Positions 44,111-57,049 of a stretch of 64,000 nucleotides of DNA are shown piece by piece. The notes under the pieces are model-generated. The model was not told the origin of the DNA and searched no databases. It saw nothing but the letters and a program-made list of their open reading frames with translations. Source of the DNA: Saccopteryx bilineata (lineage: Eukaryota; Chordata; Mammalia; Chiroptera; Emballonuridae); contig NC_089495.1 of assembly GCF_036850765.1 (NCBI RefSeq), positions 119,993,033-120,057,032 on the forward strand, given 5' to 3'. Positions within the stretch are counted from its first letter, which is position 1. The number at the start of each line of letters is the position of its first letter. A program made the translations under genes and the position numbers.

Positions 44111-46324
44111 CTAGAGAGAAAAACAGGTAAAGTCACATTTCTGTCACTTTCATAATGATCAACAAGGTGTCAGCAGCCTACTAGCTGTCTCCACAGGAGA
44201 AAAGTGTTAATGAGAACGCACGCCGGCAGTCTATCTAAAATCTATCCTGTCTCCATGTAATAAATAGCGTCCGACTTCATAACAAAATGCTTACATGTGT
44301 ATGGTCTGTACCTAGCACTGTAACTTTATCTTAGAGAAGTATTACACTCCACAGGCAGAGGCCATTGATTTGCCATGGAAAGAGCAGGCACTTCCTATTT
44401 CTTTTAAATTTTTATTAATTTTATTTTATTGTGTTAACATGGATTCAAGTGTCCTACTCCATATAACACCCTCACCTCCCACCCCCATGTCCCCATTACA
44501 CTCCCTTTGCCCCCTCCCCCTATCTCCCTTCCCCTTTCCCTCTGGGATTTGCTGTCCTGTTATCTGTATCTCTGTGTTATGTATATATAATTTCACTAAT
44601 CCCCTCACCATCTCTGATCCCATCCCCTCATTCCCCTTCACTCTGACAGCTGTCTCTTTGCTCCCTGTGACCCCACCTCTGCCTCTATTCTGTTCCTCAG
44701 TTCACTTTGTTCATTAGATTACACATATAACTGAGATCATATGATATTTGTCTTTCTCTGCCTGGCTGATTTCACTTAGCATAATAATCTCCAGGTCCAT
44801 CCATGCCATCGCAAAAGGTAAAGTTTCTTTCTTTTTCATGGCCACATAGTATTCCATTCTGTATATGTACAACATCTTTTTAATCCACTCATTCACTGAC
44901 AGAAACTTGGGCTATTTCCAGATCTTAGCTATTATAAACAATGCTGCCATGAACATGGGGGTGCATTTCTTCTTTTCAATCAGTGATTTGGTATTCTTAG
45001 GATATATTCCTAAAAGTGGAATAGATTAATCAAAAGGCAGTTCCATTTTTAATTTTTTGAGGCAACACCATACTGTTTTCCACAGTGGCTGCACAAGTCT
45101 GCATTCCCACCAGCAGTGCAGGAGGGTTCCCTTTTCTCTACACCCTTGTCAGCACTTATTGTATATTGTTTTGTTAACGAGCGCCATTCTGACAGGTGTA
45201 AGGTGATAACTCATTGTGGTTTTAATTTGCATTTCTCTAATGATTAGTGATGTTGAGCATTTTTTCATCTGCCTATTGGCCATCTGTATGTCCTCTTTGG
45301 AGAAGTGTCTCTTCAGTTCTTTGGCCCATTTTTTTAATTGGATTGTTTACCTTCCTGGTGTTGAGTTTTAGAAGTCCTTTATAAATTTTGGTTATTAACC
45401 CCTTATCAGATGTATCAGCAAATATATTCTCCCATTGTGTGGGATGTCTTTTAATTTTGTTAATGGTGTTTTTTCCTGTGCAAAAGCTTTTTAGATTGAT
45501 ATAGTTGCATTTGTTTATCTTCTCCTTTACTTCACTTGCCCGTGGAGATAAATCGGCAAAAATATTACTACGAGAGATACCAGAGAGTCTACTGCCTATG
45601 TTTTTTCCCAAGATGTTTATGGTTTTGCAACTAACATTTAAGTCTTTTATCCATTTTGAGTTTATTTTTGTGAATGTTGTAAGTTGGTGGTCTAGTTTCA
45701 TTTTTGGCATGTACCTGTCCAATTTTTCCAACATCATTTATTAAAGAGACTGTCTTTACTCCATTGTATGTTCTAACCTCCTTTGTCAAATAGGGTTTAT
45801 TTCTGGATCTCTGTTCTGTTCCATTGATCTGTATGCCTGTTCTTATTCCAGTACCAAGCTGTTTTGAGTACAATGGCCTTGTAATATAACTTGATATCTG
45901 GAAGTGTAAAAGCTCCCACTTTATTCTTCATTTTCAAGATTGCTGAGGCTATTCATGTTCCTTTTTAGTTCCAAATAAATTTTTGAAATATTTGTTATAT
46001 ATCTTTGAAGTATATCATTGGTATTTTAATAGGAACTGCATTGAATTTATAGATTATTTTGGGTAATATAGATATCTTAATGACATTTATTCTTCCTATC
46101 AATGAACACAGTACATGCTTCCACTTGTTTGTATCTTCCTTGATTTCTTTTTTCAATGTCTTGTAATTTTCTGAGTACAAGTCTTTAGTCTCCTTGGTTA
46201 AATTTACTCCTAGGTACTTTATTTTTTCTCTTGTTGTAATAGTGAAGCATACTGTTTCCTTAATTTCTCTTTCAGACAGTTTATTGTTGTGTATAAAAAT
46301 GCCACTGATTTCTGAATATTAATT

Positions 46325-46773
46325 TTATATTGCCACTTTGACAAATTTATTTATCAGGTATAGTAGTTTTTGGACTGAGACTTTAGAGTTTTCTATGTAC
46401 AGTATCATGTCATCAGCAAATAATGATAGTTTACTACTTCTTTTCCAATTTAAATGCCTTTTATTTCTTCTTGTTGTCTGATTGCTGTGGCTAGGATTTC
46501 CAGAACTATGTTGAATAAGAGTGGTGAAAGGGGGCACCCCTGCCTTGTTCCTGATCTTAAGGGGATTGCTTTTAATTTTCACCCATTGAGTATGATGTTG
46601 GCTGTGGGTTTGTCATAGATGGCCTTTATCATATTGAGATATGTTCCCTGTATTTCCACTTTGCTGAGAGTTTTGATCATAAATGAGTGCTGGATTTTAT
46701 CAAATGCTTTTTCTGCATCTAGTGATATTATCATGTGATTTTTCTCCTTCCTTTTGTTTATATGATGAGTCAC
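46325..46773 (-). pseudogene. L1 ORF2 reverse transcriptase remnant
   Basis: 46,579-46,773 carries [20 protein letters not shown] (RT block with DAEKAFD) and 46,325-46,582 carries LSLFADDMILYIENSKVSVQ (F-A-D-D catalytic box). Other ORF2 fragments lie at 45,273-46,180. The frame is broken between the blocks. Confidence 0.8.
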
Positions 46774-47998
46774 ATTGATTGATTTGCAAATATTGTACCA
46801 GCCTCACCTCCCCAGAATAAATCCCACTTGATCATGATGTATGATCTTTTTCATGTATTGCTGGATCCGGTTTGCTAATATTTTGTTGAGAATTTTAGCA
46901 TCTAAGTTCATCAGGGATATTGGCCTATAGTTATTTTTCTTTGTAGTGTCTTTACCTGGCTTTAAAATGAGGATAATGCTTGCCTCACAAAAGGAGCTTG
47001 GAAGTCTTTCCTCCTCTTGAATTTTTTAAAGTAGCTTCAGAAGAATAGTTGTTAGTTCTTCTTTGAATGTTTGGTAAAATTCACCTGTGAAGCCATCTGG
47101 TTCAGAATTTTTCTTTGCTGGGAGTTTTTTTGATAACTTTCAATTTCATTTCTTCTAATCAGTCTATTTAGGTTTTCTGAGTCTTCCAGATTGGGCTTTG
47201 GAAAACTGTATGTTTCTAGGAATTTACCATTTCACCTAGGTTTTCCAATTTTTTGGCATATACTTCTTCATAGTATTTTCTTACAATCCTTTGAATTTCT
47301 GCAGTGCCAGTTATTACTTCTTCATTTTCATTTTTAATTTTATTTATTTGAGTCCTCTCTCTTTTTTTCTTGATGAGTCTGGTCAAAGGTTCATCAATCT
47401 TGTTTACCTTTTCAAAGAACCAGCTTTTGGTTTCATTGATCTTTTGTATTGGTTTTTTTTTTTTTTACTCTCGATGTCATTTATTTCCACTCTGATCTTT
47501 ATTATTTCCTTCCTTCTACTTCCTCTGAGCTTTATTTGTTGTTCTTTTTCTAGTCCTTTTAGATGCAGGGTTAAGTTGTTTATTTGAGCTTTTTCTTGCT
47601 TCTTAAGGTATGCCTGTAATGTTATGAACTTTCCTCTCAGTACTGTTTTTGCTGTGTCCCATAAATTTTAAGTTGTTTTATGTTCATTTGTTTCAAATAA
47701 TTTTTTTATTTCTTCCTTAATCTCATTGTTAACCCATTTGTTATTTAATAACATGCTATTTAGCCTCCAAGTGTTTGTTTTTCAGTTTTTTTATTGTAGC
47801 TGATTAGTTTCATGCATTGTGATTAGAGAAGATGCTTGATATGATTTCAATCTTCTTAAATTTATTGATACTTGTTTTGTGTCCTAACAGGTGGTCTATC
47901 CTAGAAAATGTACCATGAGTACTTGAAAAAAAATGTATATTCTGCTGATTTGGGGTGAAAGGTCCTGAAGACACTAATTAAATCCAGTTGATCTAGTG

Positions 47999-50845
47999 TG
48001 GTGTTTCCCAACGTGGGGCCCATGCCCCACAGGGGGGCAATTTGATAGTTAAAGGGGACAATTTGAAAATGGACTCGACACGACTTTAATTCTTTCGCCC
48101 CGGGCCATTTAAATGCAATGCTAGATATCGGTGCCAAATTTAACAAAAAATGCAATTCTTAAATAATTGCGGTAAATAATTATTAAGTATAATTTCGTTT
48201 GACGAGACCAAAATATCAACTGGTGATTGTAAGTAAACTTCATCCTGGGTTCACCGCGGAGCGTGCTGTCTGTCGCGGGGAACCCCAGACGTTTTAAAAA
48301 CTCACTAAACGATGCAGTTATTCTCACCTAATTGGCCCATTGCAACTTCTGTAGTGATTCACATCATTCAGTTGGTGTTAATTTGAAATAAGTGTCAGTC
48401 AAAACTGTTGTAAAAGCTCGTTGATTTAATAAATATACATATATATTGTATAGATATAATTGGTAAGTATTTGATTTTATTTTTATCAATATTAAACTCT
48501 TTATTAAGTACTTCTTGCATCGAGGCTAGAAAGCAATAATATTTTATAAATATTATTGGGACTATAATAGTGCATGCATGACAATTTTAATTTTAGAAGC
48601 ATAACTTTCCAGAAAATTTTGTCAAGTGGAAAAAATATAGATACCTTTTGATTTGCGGTGGTAGTGTAGTAAATGTGTTATATACATTTAAATAAATATG
48701 AATTTTTAGTATACGTTTACTCTATGTCACATTGAATATATTTTAACACATATTTTAATATTAGTTTTTAATTGATCTTAATTTTATTATAGCCCATAGT
48801 AAAATGAGTGGTGCAAGCAAGAAAAAAACTCATCAATATTCGGAGGAATATTTAAAATTTGGGTTCATACCCGCTGTTCACGAAGAGCGGATTCCTTTTT
48901 GTCTTTTATGCCAGCAATGCTTGACCAACGAATCAATGGAACGAGGTCGTCTTGAGGCGCATTTGAAGGCAAAACATAGTGCTCATATTAATTCAGATTT
49001 GAGTTACTTTAAAAATTTAAAGAAAATTTTTGAAAAAAGAACAACATTAAAGTCTCTATTTACTGCTCATACTTCAACTAATAATTGTGTTCTTGAGGCT
49101 AGTTATCAAATTTCTTTATTCATCACTAAAACTGGAGAAAATCACACTATAGGAGAGAATTTAATAAAACCGTCAATACCAGCATTTCTTAAAATGGTTC
49201 TTGAAAAAGATGACAAAGATGTAAAAGCTATGCCACTCAGTAACAATTCTGTTAGCAGAAGAATAGACGAAATGAGTGAGGATATTGAAAAACAACTTAT
49301 TGAAAAGCTGAAAACAAGAAAATTCTCCTTGCAAATGGATGAATCAACTTTGAGAGACAGTGAGGTAGTATTGATAACTTACGTAAGATATATTGATAAA
49401 GGACATTTTGCTGAAGAAATGTTGTTCTGTAAAAGATTAGAAAGCACCCTTACCTCCAAAGATATATATAATAAGCTAAAAAACTACTTAGATGTCAATG
49501 ATATACCAATGAAAAATATAACATCTTGTGCTGCAGATGGTGCTCCCAATATGATGGGCAAGAAAAATGGCTGCTTAAAATTGATGAAAGATGTGAATCC
49601 AGAAATGATTCTTGTGCATTGTGTTATTCATAGGGAAAACTTGGTAGCTAAAAACATCTCGCCTGTTCTGAATGAAGTATTACATACAGTAATAAAGTGT
49701 GTTAATGCTATTAAAGCTAGTGCCAAATGTGAGCGTCTTTTCAAGCTATTTTGTGAAGAACAAAATGAAGACCATGTGAGACTTTTACTTCATACTGAAG
49801 TAAGATGGCTATCTAAAGGAAACTGTTTGAAAAGATTTATGGGAACTGTTTGATACTCTTAGTGATTTTTTAAGCGACAAACCTGAAATGAAGTATCTGT
49901 TAACAATAGATGGTAAAGCATTTGTGAGTTATTTAGCCGATATCTTTGAAAAACTAAATATATTAAATAAGCAACTTCAAGGAACAAATAAAACTCTTGT
50001 CGATGCAAAAGCAAAGATATTTGGTTTCATTACCAATATTGAGTTATGTCAGAAACATATTAACAACAAAAACTTTAGACAGTTTCATTGGCTCCAAAAA
50101 TGTGAAGTAACTGATACCGCTTTACTTGTTATTGTCAATCATTTGAATATTCTATCGGCTGATTGAAAAGAAAGATTTTCTGATTTAAAACAAATTGATT
50201 TCCCAACATGGATGATGCAGCCAATGTTAGTGGATTTGTCTGATATATCAAATATGCAGTATCAAGAAGAACTCGCAGAATTGCAAAATGATGAGTCAGT
50301 TAAAGCTTTATTTAATATCAAAGGAGCGATGGCATGGCTTTGTGAGGAAACAGAAATCAAATACCTAAATTCAACCAAATGTGCAAGAAAACTATTGCTA
50401 CCATTTCCATCTTCATTTTTAGCTGAATGTGGATTTAGTGCTGTAAATGATTTACTGGTAAAAAAAAGAAATCAGCTGGATATAACACAACGTGGAGACT
50501 TGAGACTAAAGCTAACCAAATTGGAACCTAATATAAAATCTCTGTGCAGCAAGCATCAAGCGCAAGGATCACACTAAATTAAAATAATAAATTAATATAG
50601 AAAAATCTGTATTAAAATTATTTGGAATTTAAATTTCTGTTTTTCATTATATGTTTTGCAATTTTACTTACTGTGTTTTGTTAACAATTTCATAGTGATT
50701 TCTTCCTAGAACCTATCATTTATGTTTATTAAGTGAACAAATCAATTTTTTAATGTTAAAAATTATGTATGTTACACAGGGGGGGACATAAAAATTTTAG
50801 AAAGGTTAAGGTGGGGCATGGCACAAAAAAGGTTGGGAAACACTG
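47999..50845 (+). mobile_element. hAT DNA transposon, near complete, nested in L1
   Basis: Perfect 8-bp target duplication ATCTAGTG at 47,991-47,998 and 50,846-50,853, the hallmark of hAT insertion. Terminal inverted repeats: TGGTGTTTCCCAAC at the left and, as reverse complement, CAGTGTTTCCCAACC at the right. The left terminal two bases are mutated from CA. Subterminal GGGGC(A)-rich stretches are partly mirrored. The interior encodes a transposase on the + strand. The L1 sequence on both sides rejoins when the element is removed, so it inserted after the L1. Confidence 0.95.
48804..50577 (+). pseudogene. hAT transposase (BED finger / RNase H-like / hATC), two breaks
   Basis: About 590 codons in three open pieces: 48,804-49,853, 49,888-50,166 and 50,212-50,577. 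The start MSGASKKKTH is followed by a BED-type zinc finger (C33, C36, H53, H58). The catalytic core has LQMDES (D179) and the CAADGAPNMMGKKNG block (D245), and the C-terminal hATC dimerisation motif is LPFPSSFLAECGFSAVNDLL. The frame is lost once by an extra base at about 49,839 and once by TGA at 50,164-50,166 within an otherwise open frame. It resembles the Buster/ZBED5-SCAND3 group of hAT proteins. Domesticated members exist in mammals, but these breaks argue that this one is a decayed transposon. Confidence 0.9.
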
Positions 50846-51382
50846 ATCTAGTGTATCATTTAAGACTGCCGTTTCTTTGTTAATTTTATGTCTGGAGGAT
50901 CTATTTATTGATGTTATTGGGTATTAAAATCCCCTACTATTATACTATTGCTGTCAATCACACCCTTATGTCCATCAAAATCTGCTTTATATACGTAGGT
51001 GCTCCTATATTCAGTGAATAAATATTTACAATGGTTATAGCTTTCTGATGGATTGCTTTCTTTATCATTATGTAGTGGCCTTCTTTATCCCTTACTATAG
51101 GTTTTGTCTTAAAGTCTATTTTGTCAGATACACATATTGGTATCCTAGCTTTTTTTTGTTTCTATTTGCATAAAATACTTTTTACCATTCTTTCACTTTC
51201 AGTCTGTGTATCTTTTGTTCTGAGGTGGGTCTCTTGTAGACAGCATATGTACAGGTCCTGTTTTCTTATCCATACAGCTACCCTATTTTGATTGGAGCAT
51301 TTAATTCATTTACATTTAAGGTTATTATTGATATGTACTTATTTATTGCCATTTTATATTTTTTAATAAACAATTTATTTAT

Positions 51383-52229
51383 TTATTTATTTTTCTTTCC
51401 TCTTTTTACAGCAGGCCCACTAACATTTCTTGCAGTACTGGTTTGGTTGTAATGAATTTCTTGAGTTTTGTTGGGTTGTTTGTTTGTTTTTTTGTCTAGG
51501 AAGTTTTTTATTTCTTCTACAATTTTAAATGATGGCCTTGCTGGATAAAGAAGTCTTGGTTGTATTTTCTGGTTTTGCATCACTTTGAATATTTCTTGCC
51601 AATCCCTTCTGGCCTCACGTGTTTCTGTTGAGAAGTCAGATGTCATCCTTAAGGGGGCTCTTCTGTAGATAATTAACTGCTTTTCTCTTGCAGCTTTTAG
51701 TATTCTTTCTTTGGCTCTTAACTTTGGTATATTTATTATGATGTGTCTTGGTGTAGGCCTCCTGGGTTCCTCTTTTATGAGACTCCCTGTGCTTCTTAAC
51801 TTGTGTTACTTTTTCCTTTATCAATTTAGGGAAATTTTCAGCTATGATTTCTTCATACAAGTTCTCTGTCCCTTGTTCATTCTCTTCTCCTTCAGGAACC
51901 CCTGCGATGCAGATGTTGTTTCTCTTCATGTCTTCACAGAGCTCTCTTAAAGTTTTCTCAATCTTTTTGCACCTCTTTTTGTTTTGCTGTTCTACTTCTA
52001 CGCTTATGTTTATCTTGTCTTCTAAATCGCTGATTTAATACTCTGCAACATCTAGCCTGCTGTTGATACATTCTGGTGCAGTCTTCATTTCTGATATTGT
52101 ATTTGTCATTTCTGACTGGTTCTTTTTTATGATTTCAATGGCATTTTTGATGCTTGCTGTCTCTTTATTTAGGTGCTCATTATGACTATCCATTGTTACT
52201 CTAAGATCCTTGAGCATCCTAAAAATCAT
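51383..52229 (-). pseudogene. L1 ORF1p remnants
   Basis: Three frames in order on the - strand: 52,035-52,229 (coiled coil, IKNAIEIIKKNQSEMTNTIS), 51,636-51,929 (RNA-binding fold, NNICIAGVPEGEENEQGTEN, NFPKLIKEK) and 51,383-51,646 (C-terminal domain, REARRDWQEIFKVMQNQKIQ, RLLYPARPSFKI). Frameshifts separate them. Confidence 0.8.
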
Positions 52230-54963
52230 TATCTTAAACTCTGCATCTGGTAGTTTAGTACCTCCATTTCATTTAGTTTTTTCCGGGCCTTTCTTTTGTT
52301 GATTCATTTGGGTCACGTTTTTTTTTTGTCTGCCCATTTTATCTGTATATTAGGTAGCACTGTCTGACTTTGAATTTTTTGTGTTGTATTTATGAGTAAG
52401 ATGGGCTCGGTGGTACTGCCCTCCAGGGGAGTTTTTCTCGTTCTAGGAATGCTTCCTGAGGGTAATATTTTCTCTCTTGTTGTATGTGAGTATTGAATGC
52501 AATTGGTCCTTTTGTGAGTATGGCTATTCCTTCAGGCTGGCTGGCTCTAAAGGTCAACCTTGATCATGTGTATTACACACTGTGCAATGTCTTTCCTGTT
52601 GGGCATATTTATTCTCCACAGTGTCTGGTGCCTGTTAGACTCCTCCTTTGGGTGTGCTGCTTCTGTAGTTAGCGGAGTCTAGGGTTGGTGCTGTCTGCCA
52701 CCCACTACCAGCTGTGTTGGTTCTGGATCTTCTTGGGTTGACATCAGCTGTTGTTTGTAACCCACTGTAGGCTACCTGTCTGCAGGTACTGTTCTTTTCA
52801 CTGTTTGTGTCCGTGTTTTCTGTGCCTGGGTACTGTGCATGGGGCCAACCTTTGTATAAGGATCAGCTTCCTCCTGCTTAAAGATGACAGCAGCTTCATA
52901 AAATCCCTAAGCTCCATAAGATTTGCCTCCATTTTTCAGTTGTTCCACCTCCCCTTGCAGCATCCTGGTCTTCCCACAGAGTCTTCTGTAGAAAGATTGT
53001 AGTGTGGGCTCAGACAGGCCTCACCAAACCAATCCCTCTACAGGTTGCAACCTTGGTGGGTTAGGGCAGCTGAGGATGGGAATATATTAGTGAGACTTCA
53101 GTGGTCTCTTGGTCAGTAGCTCAGTACAGGTACTGTGGCCCCTACTCCAGAGTCTAATCTCTCAGCCACTGCTGGATACTCAAATTTTATTTCTCCCCAT
53201 CAAGGTGAGAAGCAGGTTCAAACTGAGTGGGGCCACCAGTCTCTTCTGCATAAGTTCTTTCAGCTGGTGAGACCTGGTTTCATGGAGGAAGAGTGAGAAA
53301 GTCCTCTCCTGGGGCTTAGTGAGCCCCAAAGGTGGCTAAGCCTCTCGACCAGATCCAACAATAGACTCACAGAAACCCACATGTTAAATGTTCATACTCC
53401 AACCCTCTCTCCCTTCCCCCTGTGGAATCTAGTCCTGCAGGGCTGGATATCCAGCATCCAGGCTGGCTGACTGTGAAGCTCCACTGTATCCAATGCACAT
53501 GAGCCACTGTGCTGCTGCTGATCACAGAGAGTGGAACTCGGCTCAGCTGGGCCAGGTGTGAGGAGCCCTTCTTTAGGATACCCCACTCCAAGGGTTGTTA
53601 AGTCCTGAACAGATGCTCTCAACAACTGGACACTGGATGTGCCAGCTCTGGGCCTTCCTGGCAGGAATCCAGCACAGAGCAGTGGGAGACACTGCCCGTG
53701 ACTGACCCCAGCAACCTTCTTGAAGTTACAAGCAATCCAGAGTTTGTGGCTGCCTCTGCTGGGTACAGGTGCACATGGAAATACCAGGCTGCACACCTAG
53801 GCTGGTTTTCACCCACATTAGGTCTGGGGGAAGGTCCAATTAAAAGGCCAAGGTTTCCTGAGTCCTGCCTCCTGCAGCCTCTGTCTGCTGACTGCTTTTT
53901 GGGATCAGTCACTGAAAATACCTCTGATAGAGACTAGAGCCTGCAGCAATTCAGGGATTAGGAAGGGTTATGGGTGCGGCTCTGCTACTCCACCCCAGGT
54001 GTCTGTTGGTCCAGTCTTTTTTCACAGACCTCAGTAATGTGTGGTCCTAGGATCCTGTGGGTGTGGCCTCTGAGACCGAGAGGTGTGGTCTGCTTGCAGT
54101 CTGGACAGTTTCTACTGAGTCTCGCCTGAGGCAGAAGCACCAGTACTAGTCTCTGGAACATGTGGGGGAGAGTTCCAGTCTTAACACCAGGAAACTGAGT
54201 CACTGCCATGCCCCCTGCTTCCTGGCTTCTCAGCACGACCCCATCTCCATGGGTGGGACAGGAGAAACTCCCAAAGGCAGAGAGCAGTTGCTTTTCCCCA
54301 GGCTGATGCTACTCAGAGGGACTGCTCCACTCAAGAAAGGTGGTGACTACAGTATTGGAGAATGACTCAACACAGGGGTTACGGTGGCCATCTTCTACAG
54401 TATCTTTTTCTGGGCCTCCAACTTTACACTCTCCTCATGCAACTCCAGTACTCTCAGCCTTCCCTCCACAGGAGCCCCGGGTAATTGGCTGAGAACAAAA
54501 TTTTCTGCGTGGGTCCTTTAAGATGGAGCCTGCATCTGCGAGAGCCCCGTCTCTTTCTCACATACAGAAACCCGGCTCTTTTCACCTCCAAATGCTTTTT
54601 GGGCACCTCTTCTATGCTCTGGGGCTCTAGGTTGGGGCTCTGTGCCTGGGGCTGAATACCCACACCTCTTAGGGTGACCCTCCCTGCAGTAAGTGTCCCT
54701 CCAGACCCTTAGCTGCTGCTTGCTCCTGGTAGCGGGACAGCCCTTTCCACATATCTGCCCTTCCTACCAGTCTCAGTGTGGCTTCTTTTGGGATCCTTGG
54801 TTATAGACTCCTTTTCATTCAGTCCAAAGTTGGTTTTTTAAGATGATTTTTCTTAAATTAAGTTGTAATCCAATTTGGTCCTGGGAGGTGGTAGTTGAAA
54901 CAGCTGCCTACTCTGTCGCCATCTTGGAATCCCCCGGCACTTCCTCTTTAGAGTGTTAGAGTA

Positions 54964-55222
54964 GCCTGACCAGGCAGTGGCGCAGAGCATTGAACTGGGA
55001 TGCTGGTGTGAAGGACCCAGGTTTGAAGTCCCAAGTTCGCTGGCTTGAGCTCAGGTGTCTGGCTTAAGCAAGGCATCACTATCTCAGCTGCCACCCCCCC
55101 CCCCATCAAGGCACATATGAGAAAGCAATCAATGAACAACTAAAATGCTGCAATTACCAGCTGATGCTTCTCATCTCTCTCCCTTCCTGCCTCTGTCTGT
55201 CAAATAAATAAAAATAAAGTAA
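54964..55222 (+). mobile_element. Bipartite SINE, internally shortened
   Basis: GCCTGACCAGGCAGTGGCGC head, few CTGGCTTGAGC units, AGGCACATATGAGAAAGCAA and a CTGTCTGTCAAATAAATAAA tail. It begins about 14 nt after the L1 target duplication. Confidence 0.75.
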
Positions 55223-55938
55223 ATGTCATAGTGGACCCCTCTGCCTTCTAAACAGAGGGCAACTTCTTATTTCCCTGATAGCTAAAATCTTTTGGTTTTC
55301 AGTTTTCATCAGCCTTGAGAAACAGCAGTGTTTTTTTAGAAAACATAGGTGGTACCAGATACCATGTACTATATTTAAGTAAAGCAAAATCGATTTAGTT
55401 TTACATAGCCATCCTGCATTAACTGCTCTGGATAAAGTGATGTGATGCTTTGCAGTATATGAGGGATTAGAACATAGAACTCAGAGGTTCACAATCAGTC
55501 ACTAATCACCCCAAACTTTTTTATGCCTGAGACTAAATTCTAAAGTAAGGACTCTGTGGTTCCCTTCAGAGGTGTGGAGATGTCATGGTTGGGTCTTGAG
55601 TTTCCTGGACCAGAAAACAGAAAATCAATATTTTTTCATATCTGTTGATTTTTGTTCTCTTGTCCTTTTTGCCCTTGTATATCATGAGTCCTACTCACAT
55701 TTGTTCTCTTCTTGGGTCATTTCAGTTACCAAAGGATGACATGATAATTACCAGCTCTGTCTCTCTTTCTTATTACACACATATTATTTTTGGTCATTTA
55801 TTTGCAGTACTTTAAAAATTGAAAAGAACTATTTGAAATCCAAATGCAGGTGGGTCCTATTAACTGTTTGTTCTTCTCCCATTCCATGCTGTTTCGTTCA
55901 AACATGCACAAAAATTGAAAACAAAGGTGAGGAATATA
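55223..55938. other. STOML3: STOML3 intron, nothing recognised
   Basis: About 700 AT-rich bases with no recognisable element. STOML3 exon 4 was searched for here by eye and not found. Confidence 0.4.
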
Positions 55939-56536
55939 CAGTGTGTCCATAAAGTCATGGTGCACTTTTGACCGGTCACAGGAAAGCAACAAAAGACGAT
56001 AGAAATGTGAAATCTGCACCAAATAAAAGGAAAACTCTCCCAGTTTCATACCTATTCAGTGCAGTTCGATGTGGGCTCATGCACAGATTTTTTTAGGGCT
56101 CCTTAGGTAGCTATCCCGTATAGCCTTTACAGACTCGTCACTGACTGATGGCCTACCAGAACGGGGTTTCTCCTCCAAACTGCCGGTTTCCTTCAACTGC
56201 TTATCCCACCGAGTAATGTTATTCCTATGTGGCGGCGCTTCGTTATAAACGCGCCGATATTCACATTGCACTTTGGTCACGGATTCGAATTTAGCGAGCC
56301 ACATATCACACTGAACTTTCCTCTGTACCGTCTACATCTCGACTGGCATGGCCATGGGCTGCTCCGCTGTATACACGGTGTTACATCATCATCTGCGCAT
56401 GTGCACATGCTGCCACATCATCCTACAGAAACTGGGAGGGTTTTCCTTTTATTTGGTGCAGATTTCACATTTCTGTTGTCTTTTGTTGTTTTCCTGTGAC
56501 CCGTCAAAAGTGCACCACGACTTTACAGACACACTG
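55939..56536 (-). mobile_element. Mariner-type element with 109-bp inverted repeats
   Basis: Starts CAGTGTGTCCATAAAGTC (preceded by TA) and ends with its complement ...GACTTTACAGACACACTG (followed by CA, a possible mutated TA). The arms 55,939-56,047 and 56,428-56,536 are close inverted copies over about 109 bp. The centre holds only the transposase N-terminus in antisense, so it is an internally deleted derivative of a larger Tc1/mariner element. Confidence 0.88.
56077..56304 (-). pseudogene. Mariner transposase N-terminal DNA-binding fragment
   Basis: A 75-residue frame reads KFESVTKVQCEYRRVYNEAP, then NNITRWDKQLKETGSLEEKP, RSGRPSVSDESVKAIRDSYL and RSPKK. This is the paired HTH / GRPR-like region found at the N-terminus of mariner transposases. 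The catalytic DDD/DDE domain is missing. Confidence 0.85.
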
Positions 56537-57049
56537 CAGATGTACCAGAAAAAAAATTCTGAGAAGATGATGGATGGGATAATACAAGGAATCACTGCTC
56601 ACCACCAATTTAAATTCAGCTTGTTCAAGCAATGATCTATCAATCTTCCAAACACGTCTGCTCCATCATCTTCCATCCTGTCTCCCTCTTTCTTCTCTTG
56701 GGCTTTCTACCACCTTAGTCTTCTAGCAAGCCAGCTCTTGAACTTGGTTTCATCCTCATTTCATAGAACAAAACCCAGCAGTTTTGTTACAGGAGGAGTA
56801 TGCCTGGGGCGTTTCTGCCCCTGCACAGTCCAGACACAGGACTCTTTTGTGGTGTTGCTGATGTGGGTAACATCATGCTGTGTCCTTGGCCATTTTACTC
56901 TGTTGCTAATCCGAAGAGCCACAAGTAACCAATAATTGTTTGTAAACTCTATCCCCCCCCCCTCAAAAAAAAAAAACCCTATTAAAAATAAAGGAGCCAC
57001 AGAATGTAGATGTGATGTATATATTTTTTTAAAAATTGTTTTGCCAGAG

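Larger units (their letters stand above)
44401..54935 (-). mobile_element. Full-length 7.7-kb L1, antisense, split by a hAT element
   Basis: The target duplications GGCACTTCCTATTT / GGCACTTCCTCTTT (44,387-44,400 and 54,936-54,949) bound an L1 reading on the - strand, the same strand as STOML3. The 5' end reads GGGGGATTCCAAGATGGCGA, the YY1-type start typical of mammalian L1. A GC-rich 5' UTR of about 2.6 kb (52,320-54,935) follows, then ORF1 (about 51,400-52,230), ORF2 and the 3' UTR. ORF2 is interrupted by the hAT at 47,999-50,845, and both frames carry many breaks. Subtracting the hAT leaves about 7.7 kb, long for an L1 because of the long 5' UTR. Confidence 0.88.

Noticed and set aside
48804..50577. 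Domesticated transposase gene
   Set aside because: Although well preserved, it has a frameshift and a stop, is still flanked by its own inverted termini and an 8-bp duplication, and sits in a dead L1; a decayed transposon is the simpler reading.
52751..54700. Cluster of open frames on both strands
   Set aside because: They lie in the GC-rich 5' UTR of the antisense L1, between its YY1-type start and ORF1.
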